Shown here: positions 57,461 to 64,000 of the stretch, piece by piece
Layout of the letters: each line of letters starts with the position of its first letter
Position numbering within the stretch: the stretch's first letter is position 1
NCBI GenBank assembly: GCA_027314915.1
Contig: DAHUZZ010000001.1
Span: 62,001 to 126,000, forward strand
DNA: 64,000 nt
Origin: Thermoplasmata archaeon
Lineage (GTDB): Archaea > Thermoplasmatota > Thermoplasmata > Lutacidiplasmatales > UBA184
Direction of reading: 5' to 3'
Program-made: the position numbers and the translations under genes
Notes under the pieces: generated by a model
The model's input: the letters and a program-made list of their open reading frames with translations, nothing else
The model's database searches: none
Told to the model about the DNA's origin: nothing

Positions 57461-58337
57461 GCCCCGGCCCGCCGGCCGGGGGCCGGCGGAAGATGAGGCA
57501 GTAGTGGTGGTGGTAGTTGGGGACGAACGTCGCCGGGTACCCCCAGATGCCGAGCCGCTTCGCGTCCTGGCACCAGATCCGCTCGCCCTGGAAGCGGAGG
57601 AGCGGGCCGTCGAGACGTTCGGCGACGTCCCAGGCCAGCCGGCGGACCCGGCCGGTCTCGTCCCGGAGGTTCTGGAGGACCACCACCAGGTACCGGGAGG
57701 GGGCGAGCCACCGGGCGCACCCTTCCAGGATGCCGACGAGCGCCGAGACGAACTCCGGGTACGCGTGGAGGTTGCCGACGTCGCGCGGGTCCTCCGAGTA
57801 GGTCGTCGCGAGCCCGGCGCGGGCGCGCTCGCGGTGGACCGAGACCACGCCCCCGCGGGACTTCGAGAGCATGTCCCAGTAGGGGGGGCTCGTGAGCACG
57901 AAGTCGACCGGGGGTAGCGCCGGCCCGCGGAAGAGCGCGTCGATCTCGCGCGCATCCCCGGTGAGGACCCGCGACCCGTCGTGCCCCCCGCCCGTCGCGG
58001 CGAGCCGCTGCCGCGCGAGCCGGGCGAACTCGGGGTTCAGCTCGATCCCGACGGCCCGGCGGCCCAGCTGGGCCGCGGCCACGAGCGTCGAGCCGGTCCC
58101 GGCGAAGGGGTCGAGCACGCACATCCCCCGCTTCGTGAAGAACCGGATGAACTCGCGGCAGAGCTCCTCGGGGAACTTCGCGGGATGCCCCCGCTCCTCG
58201 GCGGTGCGGGGGGGCGGGGCCGCGACGAACCACGACCGGGTGAACCGGATCCACTCCGTACCCGTGAGGTCGTTGAGCGGGCTCGTCGGGGGCGTCCGCC
58301 CCCGTCGCGCCCCGGACGGGGCGGGGATCACCGACAT
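57378..58337 (-). CDS. Second DNA methyltransferase, motif I before motif IV
   Basis: This 319-residue amino-methyltransferase has SAM motif CVLDPFAGTGSTLVAAAQLG at about 73-92, preceding catalytic motif IV TSPPYW at about 149-154, the reverse of the order in the methyltransferase at 30879-31811. HPAKFPEELCREFIRFFTKR and YHHHYCLIFRR are typical of archaeal PF01555 members. The target is DNA adenine N6 or cytosine N4. ATG 58337 is leaderless after CGTAAACGG (58355-58363). The low-complexity C-terminal 40 residues overlap the MTHFR-like gene. No nuclease is nearby. Confidence 0.85.
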   Translation of the reverse strand: MSVIPAPSGARRGRTPPTSPLNDLTGTEWIRFTRSWFVAAPPPRTAEERGHPAKFPEELCREFIRFFTKRGMCVLDPFAGTGSTLVAAAQLGRRAVGIELNPEFARLARQRLAATGGGHDGSRVLTGDAREIDALFRGPALPPVDFVLTSPPYWDMLSKSRGGVVSVHRERARAGLATTYSEDPRDVGNLHAYPEFVSALVGILEGCARWLAPSRYLVVVLQNLRDETGRVRRLAWDVAERLDGPLLRFQGERIWCQDAKRLGIWGYPATFVPNYHHHYCLIFRRPPAGGPGPTRRSGPRTRGASRSPRAGAAARPARR

Positions 58338-58356
58338 AGATCCGGGCTCCGGCCGT

Positions 58357-59172
58357 TTACGCCCCCCCACGGCCGGGGAACGGGGGCGCCCCCGGGCCCG
58401 GGGCCACGAACCCGCTCATCTCCTGCACGCGCCGGGCCTGCTGGAGGATGGGGGCGCGCCGCGCCTCCGCGGCGGCCATCGACGGGATCCAGATCACGCC
58501 CGGGGCGGCCCGCCGGTCGCGACCGCTCCCGACCGTGGCGACGGTCGCCCCCACCGGCAGGATGGAGACCCCGGCGATCCGCGCCGATCGGGCGGCCGCC
58601 CGGGCCTCGATCATCACGTTGCCCACGTTCTCGGGCCTCCTGCTCGAGGAGGTGGCGTCGCGCCCGCGGTTCTCCAGGAGGACCCGTCGGGTGGTGACGG
58701 TCGTGACGACCGCGGGCCGCCGCGCCGCGGAGCGCGCGGAGGCGGCCATGATCGCGCCGAGCAGGAGGATCGGGAAGAGCACGGGGAACACCAGCCGGCC
58801 GATCGGGACCGCGCTCCCGGAGAGCAGGAAGGGCGCGACCACGAGGGGGACGACGATCAGGAGCACGGTCCCGAGCGCGAGCAGGCTCGAGCGCCGGATC
58901 ACGCGCGCGTTCCCGCGGGGATCGTTCTCGGAGCGCCGCAGGACCGACTCACCGAAGAGCAGGGGGAACCCCGACGGCGGGAGGGGGCCGGTCGTTCCGG
59001 GGGGGGTGTCCGCAGCGTGGTACGACGGGGCCGTGGCCCCGATCGTGGGCGCCGGCGGGGGCGCGGGCGCGCGCGACGGCAGGGGGGCGGTGGGCGCGAT
59101 CGAGCTCCCGCAGCTCGGGCAAAAGCTCGCCCCGGCCGGCAGCAGGGTGTAGCAGCGGGGGCAGGACGCCAA
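58357..59172 (-). CDS. Zinc-ribbon membrane protein with PH-like domain
   Basis: This 271-residue protein starts with a zinc ribbon (CPRCYTLL and CPSCGSSI), then a Pro/Ala linker. Two transmembrane helices follow near residues 100-145. A bacterial-PH-like domain (VVTTVTTRRVLLENRGRD and IAGVSILPVGATVATVGSG) is next, then a helical, Gly/Pro-rich tail. The start is TTG 59172, since no ATG or GTG precedes CPRC in frame; GAGGAG lies 7 nt upstream and TATA CATAAGTAGG (59208-59217) about 40 nt upstream. The function is unknown. Its promoter sits within the 3' end of argH. Confidence 0.7.
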   Translation of the reverse strand: MASCPRCYTLLPAGASFCPSCGSSIAPTAPLPSRAPAPPPAPTIGATAPSYHAADTPPGTTGPLPPSGFPLLFGESVLRRSENDPRGNARVIRRSSLLALGTVLLIVVPLVVAPFLLSGSAVPIGRLVFPVLFPILLLGAIMAASARSAARRPAVVTTVTTRRVLLENRGRDATSSSRRPENVGNVMIEARAAARSARIAGVSILPVGATVATVGSGRDRRAAPGVIWIPSMAAAEARRAPILQQARRVQEMSGFVAPGPGAPPFPGRGGA

Positions 59173-59209
59173 CGGGGGCTCCTCGACGGCGCCGGCGACC
59201 GATGCGGCC

Positions 59210-60685
59210 CTACTTATGCGCTTGGCTCCGATACCTTCGCACGGGCGGGAACGGACGGTCGAGCGCCCGCCGCCACCGCGCGAGCCGGCGCCGCTCGGCG
59301 AAGAGAGCGCGCCGCGATGCTCCGCGCCTCCGGCGGATCTCCGCGACGAGCCGCTCCACGGCGCGGCGGGAGCTCCCGCCCGGCGTGGTCCGGAGCTCGG
59401 CCTCCTCCTCCTCCGGCGGGAAGGCGAGCTCCTCCGGGCCCAGCTCGGGGAAGGCGCCCGAGAGGAGGTCGCGCGGCAGGGCGCGGAGCGCCCGGCCGGC
59501 GACGGAGGGGCCGGCGAGGAACTTCGCCACCCGGCCGTGCGCCGCCCTAAAGGGCACGCCGCGGGCCACGAGGCGGTCGACGAGCTCGACGGAGGAGGTC
59601 TCCGCGTCCGGCCGCGGGGCCGCCGGGCGCCCCGGGAGGAAGGTCGCGGTCGCGATCATCGGGGTGAGGACGTCCAGGACCAGCTGTGCCCGGGCCACCC
59701 CCTCGAAGAGGAGCGGCTTGCCCACCTGCAGGTCGCGGTTGTAGGCGAGCGGGAGCCCCTTGAGCATGGCGAGGTGGGCGGTGAGCCGTCCCAGCGCGGG
59801 GGCCGCCTCGGCCCGGATCAGCTCCGCGAGGTCGGGGTTGCGCTTGTGCGGCATCAGGGAGCTCGTGGTGACGAACGGGTCGGCGAGCCGTACCCGCCCC
59901 ACCTCGGGCATCGCCCCCAGGACGAGCTCCTCCGCGAGCCCGCTCGCGTGGACCGAGAAGAGGGCGAGCGCCGCGAGCGCCTCCACGGAAGCGTCCCGGT
60001 CGGAGACGGCATCGAGGCTCGAGGGCGAGGGCCGGGCGAAGCCGAGCAGCTGCGCGGTCCGCGCCCGGTCGAGGGGAAGGGAGCTGCCCGCGAGCGCCCC
60101 GCTGCCGAGGGGGCAATCGGTGAGCCGCTCCCGGATCGAGCGGAGCCGCTCCGCGTCCCGGAGGAACCTCAGCGCGTGGGTGCCGAGGATCTGCCCGACG
60201 TACACGCGCTGCGCCGGCTGGAGGTGGGTCCACCCGACGACGCTCGCCCGTCCCGCGGGCCCCGTGGAGGCGGCGAGGAGCGCCCCGACGAGCCCGCCCA
60301 GCCGCTCCTCGAGGTCGAGCAGCGCCTCCCGGAGGTACACCAGGAGGTCCGTGGCCACCTGGTCGTTCCGGCTGCGGCCGGTGTGGAGCCGCTCGCCGTC
60401 CTCGCCGAGCCGGCGCGTGAGCTCCGACTCGACGTTGAGATGGACGTCCTCGAGCCGGGGGTCCAGCCGGAACCGGCCCGCCGCGACCGCCCGCTCGAGG
60501 GCGGCGAGCCCGCGGTCGAGCCTCCGGGCGGAGGGGACCGGCAGGAGCCCCACCTCCCCGAGCATCCGGGCGTGGGCCCGGGAGCCCCAGAGGTCGGCCC
60601 GGATCAGGCGCCGATCCTCCGCGGTGGACTCGGAGAGCGCGAGGGCGGCGCGGTCAAGCGGTCGGGAGAACCGCCCCCGGAGCAC
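59210..60685 (-). CDS. argH: Argininosuccinate lyase
   Basis: This fumarase-superfamily homotetramer splits argininosuccinate into arginine and fumarate. ERLHTGRSRNDQVATDLLVY is the substrate loop, WTHLQPAQRVYVGQILGTH holds the catalytic His, and SSLMPHKRNPDLAELIRAEA is the GSxxMPxKxNP signature with the catalytic Ser loop. The length of 491 residues is a little long owing to a Glu- and Arg-rich C-terminus. GTG 60685 overlaps argG by 32 nt, so it is translationally coupled. Confidence 0.95.
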   Translation of the reverse strand: MLRGRFSRPLDRAALALSESTAEDRRLIRADLWGSRAHARMLGEVGLLPVPSARRLDRGLAALERAVAAGRFRLDPRLEDVHLNVESELTRRLGEDGERLHTGRSRNDQVATDLLVYLREALLDLEERLGGLVGALLAASTGPAGRASVVGWTHLQPAQRVYVGQILGTHALRFLRDAERLRSIRERLTDCPLGSGALAGSSLPLDRARTAQLLGFARPSPSSLDAVSDRDASVEALAALALFSVHASGLAEELVLGAMPEVGRVRLADPFVTTSSLMPHKRNPDLAELIRAEAAPALGRLTAHLAMLKGLPLAYNRDLQVGKPLLFEGVARAQLVLDVLTPMIATATFLPGRPAAPRPDAETSSVELVDRLVARGVPFRAAHGRVAKFLAGPSVAGRALRALPRDLLSGAFPELGPEELAFPPEEEEAELRTTPGGSSRRAVERLVAEIRRRRGASRRALFAERRRLARWRRALDRPFPPVRRYRSQAHK

Positions 60686-61925
60686 GAGTTCCTTCCTCCC
60701 CGAGCCGCGCCCGGGCCGCGACGGCGCGGGCGTGGGCGAGCTGGTTCGGGAGACCGTAGAGATGGATGAAGCCGACGGCGAGCTCCTGCGGGAAGCTGCT
60801 GCCGTGCCCGTACGTCGCGAGCTCGTGGGAGAGGAGCGAGTACTCCGAGCTCCGTCCGACGGCCCGGACGCTGCCCTGGTGGAGCCGCAGCGTGACCGAA
60901 CCGGTCACCACCTCCTGCGTGCTCCGCAGGAACCCGGCGAGCGCCTCCCGGAGCGGCGAGAACCACAGCCCCTCGTAGACCAGCTCGCCGAACCGGCGGT
61001 CGACGCCGGCCTTGAAGGAGAGGAGGTCGCGCGGCAGCACGAGCGCCTCCAGCGCCCGGTGCGCCTCGATGAGCGCGAGCGCGCCCGGGCACTCGTAGGT
61101 CTCCCGGGACTTGATGCCGACCACGCGGTCCTCGACGTGGTCGATCCGGCCCACGCCGTGGGCGCCGGCGCGCCGGTTCATCGACAGGATGAGCGAGACC
61201 GGGTCGAGCGCCACGCCGTCCAGGCGGACCGGCACGCCGCGGTCGAACTCCACGGTCAGGGTCTCCGGCGCGGCGGGCCACTCCGAGGGGTGGCTCGTCC
61301 AGTCGAAGACCTCCTCGGGCGCGGCCCGGTCGGCGTGCTCGAGCGCCCCGCCCTCGATGCTGCGGCCCCAGAGGTTCTCGTCGACAGAGTAGGGGCTGTC
61401 CGGGGTCACCCGGACGGAGAGCCCGTGCGCGCGGGCGTACTCGAGCTCGTCGGTGCGGTTCATGTTCCACTCCCGGACCGGGGCGATCACCCGGAGGTGG
61501 GGGCCCAGCGTGTGCACCGCGACGTCGAACCGGACCTGGTCGTTCCCCTTGCCCGTGCAGCCGTGGGCCACGGCGTCGGCGCCGACCTCCTGGGCGACCT
61601 CGACCAGGCTGCGGGCGATGAGCGGCCGGGCGAGCGCCGTCGAGAGCGGGTAGACGCCCTCGTAGAGCGCGTTCGCCTGGATCGCGGGGGCGAGGAACTC
61701 CCGCGCGAAGAGATCCTTGCGGTCGAGGAGCCGCGAGTCGGCGGCCCCGTTCTTCCTGGCCCGATCGAGCGCGCCGGTGAGCTCGCCCTGCTGGCCGACA
61801 TCGACGGTCAGGGTGACGATCTCCGCGCCGTACTGCTCGCGGATCCACGGGATCGCGACGGACGTGTCGAGGCCGCCGGAGTAGGCGAGGACCACCTTCT
61901 TGACGCGCGGTTTCTCCTGGTTCAT
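60654..61925 (-). CDS. argG: Argininosuccinate synthase
   Basis: This ATP-dependent enzyme condenses citrulline and aspartate. The PP-loop is VVLAYSGGLDTSVAIPWI near residue 15, HGCTGKGNDQVRFDVAVHTL carries the ATP/citrulline site, and REWNMNRTDELEYARAHGL and SVDENLWGRSIEGGALEHAD follow. The length of 423 residues is standard. ATG 61925 overlaps the argB stop as ATGA, and the 3' end overlaps argH. Confidence 0.96.
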   Translation of the reverse strand: MNQEKPRVKKVVLAYSGGLDTSVAIPWIREQYGAEIVTLTVDVGQQGELTGALDRARKNGAADSRLLDRKDLFAREFLAPAIQANALYEGVYPLSTALARPLIARSLVEVAQEVGADAVAHGCTGKGNDQVRFDVAVHTLGPHLRVIAPVREWNMNRTDELEYARAHGLSVRVTPDSPYSVDENLWGRSIEGGALEHADRAAPEEVFDWTSHPSEWPAAPETLTVEFDRGVPVRLDGVALDPVSLILSMNRRAGAHGVGRIDHVEDRVVGIKSRETYECPGALALIEAHRALEALVLPRDLLSFKAGVDRRFGELVYEGLWFSPLREALAGFLRSTQEVVTGSVTLRLHQGSVRAVGRSSEYSLLSHELATYGHGSSFPQELAVGFIHLYGLPNQLAHARAVAARARLGEEGTRAPGAVLPTA

Positions 61926-62788
61926 CGTTCGTTCCTTCGGCTCGGCGCGGAGCTCCGCGCCGGGAGCGTGAGCGGCCGGGGAAGGCCCCGCCGGCCGAGG
62001 AGGCGGGTCCCCGCGGCGCCGGGGGCGCCCGCCGTCGCGAGGCCGGAGGCGTCGCCGATCCAGACGGAGGGCGCCCCGCGACGGACCGCGTCGATGGCGG
62101 CCTCGAGCTTGGGGACCATGCCGTCGATGGCGACCCCCCCGTGGAGGAGCTCGCGGGCCTGTTCCAGGTCGAGCTCGGGGAGGGCCCGGCCTCCGCGGTC
62201 GCGCACGGCCGGGACGTCGGTCAGGAGCATCAAGGGGGCCCGGAAGGCGCCCGCGAGGGCGCCGGCGGCGACGTCCGCGTTGACGTTGTAGAGCGTCCCC
62301 GAACGATCGACCCCGATGGGCGCGAGGACCGGCGTGTAGCCCTCGCCGAGGATCCGGTCCAGGAACCCGCGGTGGACCTCCTCGGGCTGCCCGACGGCGC
62401 CGAGCGCGCCGGGCGGGTCGCCGGCGGGGCGGACCACGAGGGTGGGGCCGGCGGCGGTGGTGAGCCCCAGCGCGGGCACCCCCGCCGAGCCGAACGCCGC
62501 GGTCAGCCGGGCGTTGATCCGTCCGGCGAGCACCTCGAGGACGACCTCCATCATCTCCGGCGAGGTGACCCGCTGGCCGCGGACCTTGAGGGTCGGGAGG
62601 CCGAGCTGGTCGGCGCGCCGGCTGATGGCGTCGCCCCCGCCGTGCACCACGATCACCGGCTCGCCGAGGGCGCGGCGGGCCACGACGAACCCGATGGCCC
62701 GGGCGAGCGCCGGCCCCTCCTCGAGCTCGCGCCCGCCGAGCTTGAGGACGAGGGGGGTGCGGGCGGCCGCGCGCGGGGAGCTCGACAT
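61922..62788 (-). CDS. argB: Acetylglutamate kinase
   Basis: This 288-residue amino-acid kinase fold enzyme phosphorylates N-acetylglutamate (a LysW-bound substrate is less likely given ArgJ next to it). TPLVLKLGGRELEEGPALAR starts the fold, and VIVVHGGGDAISRRADQLGL is the phosphate loop. GYTPVLAPIGVDRSGTLYNV and the NADVAAGALAGAFRAPLMLL helix follow. VAIDGMVPKLEAAIDAVRRG provides the catalytic Lys. ATG 62788 is 19 nt after the argJ stop, with CCGGAGATC upstream as a ribosome site. Confidence 0.93.
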   Translation of the reverse strand: MSSSPRAAARTPLVLKLGGRELEEGPALARAIGFVVARRALGEPVIVVHGGGDAISRRADQLGLPTLKVRGQRVTSPEMMEVVLEVLAGRINARLTAAFGSAGVPALGLTTAAGPTLVVRPAGDPPGALGAVGQPEEVHRGFLDRILGEGYTPVLAPIGVDRSGTLYNVNADVAAGALAGAFRAPLMLLTDVPAVRDRGGRALPELDLEQARELLHGGVAIDGMVPKLEAAIDAVRRGAPSVWIGDASGLATAGAPGAAGTRLLGRRGLPRPLTLPARSSAPSRRNER

Positions 62789-62807
62789 CGGATCTCCGGG
62801 GTGGTAC

Positions 62808-64000
62808 CTAGGTGTGGTAGGCGGCGTTGATCTGGACGTAGGAGTAGGAGAGGTCGCACCCCCAGGCGGTCGCCGTCGCCCGGCCGGCGTGCAGGTGGAC
62901 GCGGAGCGGCACCTCGTCGAGCCGGAGCAGGAGCTCGCGGATCCGCTTGCCGTGGCCGTTCTCGAGGCCGGGCGCCGGGCGGCCCTCGACGATGAGCGGC
63001 ACCTCGGCGCGCGGGGTGTGGAGCGCCACGTCGAGCCGCGCGGGGTCGATCCGCGCGCCGGAGTAGCCCAGCGCCGCCGCGATGCGGCCCACGTTGGGAT
63101 CGGCCCCGAAGATCGCGGCCTTGACCAGCGTGGAGCCGGCCACCGCGCGCGCGGCGCTGCGGGCGTCCGCGAGGCTGCGGGCGCCCGAGACGGTCACCGT
63201 GAGCAGCTTCGTCGCCCCCTCGCCGTCCCGGGCGATCGCGCGGGCGAGCTCCTCGAGCGCGGAACCGACGAGCTGGCGGAAGGCCGGGTCGTCGTCGGCG
63301 TACCCGCCCCCCGCGGCCCCGTTGGCGAGGAGGTAGAGGGTGTCGTTGGTGGAGGTGTCGCCGTCGACGGTGACCATGTTGAAGGTGCGGTCGGCCTCCC
63401 GGCCGAGGATCGCGCCCAGCGTGTCGGGCCGGACCCGCGCGTCCGTGGTGAGGTAGCCGAGCGTGGTGGCGTGCGGTGGCCCGAGCTTGGGGGCGATCAT
63501 GCCGCTCCCCTTGGCCATCCCGCCGACCCGGACGATCGTCCCGTCCTCGAGCCGGCCCCGCAGCGCGACCATCTTCGCGCGGGTGTCCGTCGTCAGGATG
63601 GCATGGGCGGCATGGCGGTCCGCCTCCCGGCCGTGCCGGAGCTGACGGACGAGCTGCGGCAGCCCGGCGCGCACCCGGTCGAGGGGGATCCGGGGCCCGA
63701 TGATCCCCGTGCACGCCGGCAGGAGGCTCGCGCGGGGGAGCTTCAACGCCCCCTCGGCCTCGGCGAGGATCGCGCGGTTGTCGTCGATCCCCTCGGGCCC
63801 GGTCATCGCGTTCGCGACGCCGCTCACCGTCAGGATGCCCCGGATCCCGTGCCCGTGCGCGGCGAGGAGCTCCTCGCCGAGGATCACCGGCGCCGCGCGG
63901 ACCCGGTTCGTGGTGAAGAGCCCCGCGGCCTCGGCGGGCCGGTCCGAGAGGATGAGCGAGAGGTCCGGGCGACCGGAGCGCTTGAGCCCGCAGGCGATGC
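62808..64000 (-). CDS. argJ: Glutamate N-acetyltransferase (ArgJ), N-terminus cut by window edge
   Basis: ArgJ recycles the acetyl group between acetylornithine and glutamate and autocleaves into two chains. The visible 397 codons start just inside the conserved IACGLKRSGRPDLSL. LLPACTGIIGPRIPLDRV is the oxyanion-hole motif (usually STGVIG). The cleavage site is HATTLGYLTTDARVRPD, with scission before the first Thr of ATT. NMVTVDGDTSTNDTLYLLAN and the final SYVQINAAYHT are standard. Only the first 10-20 residues are missing. It leads the argJ-argB-argG-argH operon. Confidence 0.95.
   Translation of the reverse strand, partial: IACGLKRSGRPDLSLILSDRPAEAAGLFTTNRVRAAPVILGEELLAAHGHGIRGILTVSGVANAMTGPEGIDDNRAILAEAEGALKLPRASLLPACTGIIGPRIPLDRVRAGLPQLVRQLRHGREADRHAAHAILTTDTRAKMVALRGRLEDGTIVRVGGMAKGSGMIAPKLGPPHATTLGYLTTDARVRPDTLGAILGREADRTFNMVTVDGDTSTNDTLYLLANGAAGGGYADDDPAFRQLVGSALEELARAIARDGEGATKLLTVTVSGARSLADARSAARAVAGSTLVKAAIFGADPNVGRIAAALGYSGARIDPARLDVALHTPRAEVPLIVEGRPAPGLENGHGKRIRELLLRLDEVPLRVHLHAGRATATAWGCDLSYSYVQINAAYHT

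Noticed and set aside
1..64000. CRISPR array, insertion sequence, integrase or prophage genes
   Set aside because: No regularly spaced repeats, transposase, integrase, terminase or toxin-antitoxin motifs were seen on either strand.

Overview
The window is a high-GC archaeal chromosome segment (roughly 70 % GC by eye) with dense coding on both strands and no insertion sequence, prophage or CRISPR array. Archaeal markers are RNA polymerase subunit K, ribosomal protein L40e, archease, the KEOPS subunit Pcc1, translin and DUF357 proteins, geranylgeranyl reductase with its ferredoxin, and a mevalonate-pathway decarboxylase. The 5S rRNA gene stands alone, with no 16S or 23S gene beside it. Together with the gene set this suggests an uncultured, GC-rich member of the Thermoplasmatota; the taxonomic call is inference. 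Expression signals are uniform: TATA-like boxes sit about 25-28 nt upstream of start codons, so many mRNAs are probably leaderless. Inside operons the next start usually overlaps the previous stop as ATGA or GTGA. Several divergent gene pairs appear to share one near-symmetrical TATA element.

Layout. 1-2.0 kb: mevalonate-type decarboxylase (cut by the left edge), thioesterase, a polyproline-tailed small protein, and 5S rRNA. 2.1-6.6 kb: endonuclease IV, a degenerate transketolase C-half next to transaldolase, then a DUF357 / translin / MTA phosphorylase operon, and RpoK. 6.8-9.5 kb: MarR-regulated ABC exporter with a palindromic operator, and tRNA-Gly(GCC). 9.9-12.9 kb: small unknown genes, TrmI and membrane proteins. 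13-15.7 kb: GT4 glycosyltransferase plus GH57 glucanase. 16.3-18.9 kb: GHMP sugar kinase, a membrane protein and a GNAT protein. 18.9-25.7 kb: a five-gene run of two DUF4129 paralogues, a small membrane protein, DUF58 and another membrane protein, with MoxR slightly downstream. 25.8-30.2 kb: SerA plus a class V aminotransferase, archease, GT2, a CADD/PqqC-like oxygenase, and L40e. 30.2-37.4 kb: O-methyltransferase plus DNA methyltransferase, AMMECR1, IleRS, a bactofilin-like protein, CoA-binding and MOSC proteins. 37.5-41.4 kb: CPBP protease, fused EtfB-EtfA, Pcc1 and DUF1028. 41.7-45.5 kb: an OtsA-like glycosyltransferase with a HAD phosphatase, and a cation/proton antiporter. 45.6-51.9 kb: ferredoxin, geranylgeranyl reductase and two unknown genes, then thioredoxin reductase, flavin reductase and a second ABC exporter. 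51.9-59.2 kb: amylo-1,6-glucosidase-like enzyme, a CARF-like regulator, an MTHFR-like protein, a second DNA methyltransferase and a zinc-ribbon membrane protein. 59.2-64 kb: arginine operon argJ-argB-argG-argH (argJ cut by the right edge).

How the parts fit. GT4, GH57 and the debranching-type glucosidase point to alpha-glucan storage or turnover. The OtsA-like and HAD pair points to a trehalose-type solute. The isoprenoid decarboxylase and the reductase/ferredoxin pair serve archaeal lipid synthesis. A self-sacrificing p-aminobenzoate synthase candidate and an MTHFR-like protein fit folate-type one-carbon metabolism. The most unusual items are the CADD-like protein with every reported functional residue kept, a pcc1 gene whose only well-placed start is CTG in a CTGA stop/start overlap, the DUF4129/DUF58/MoxR cluster with an 11-sequon glycosylation linker, and a transketolase C-half without a partner.
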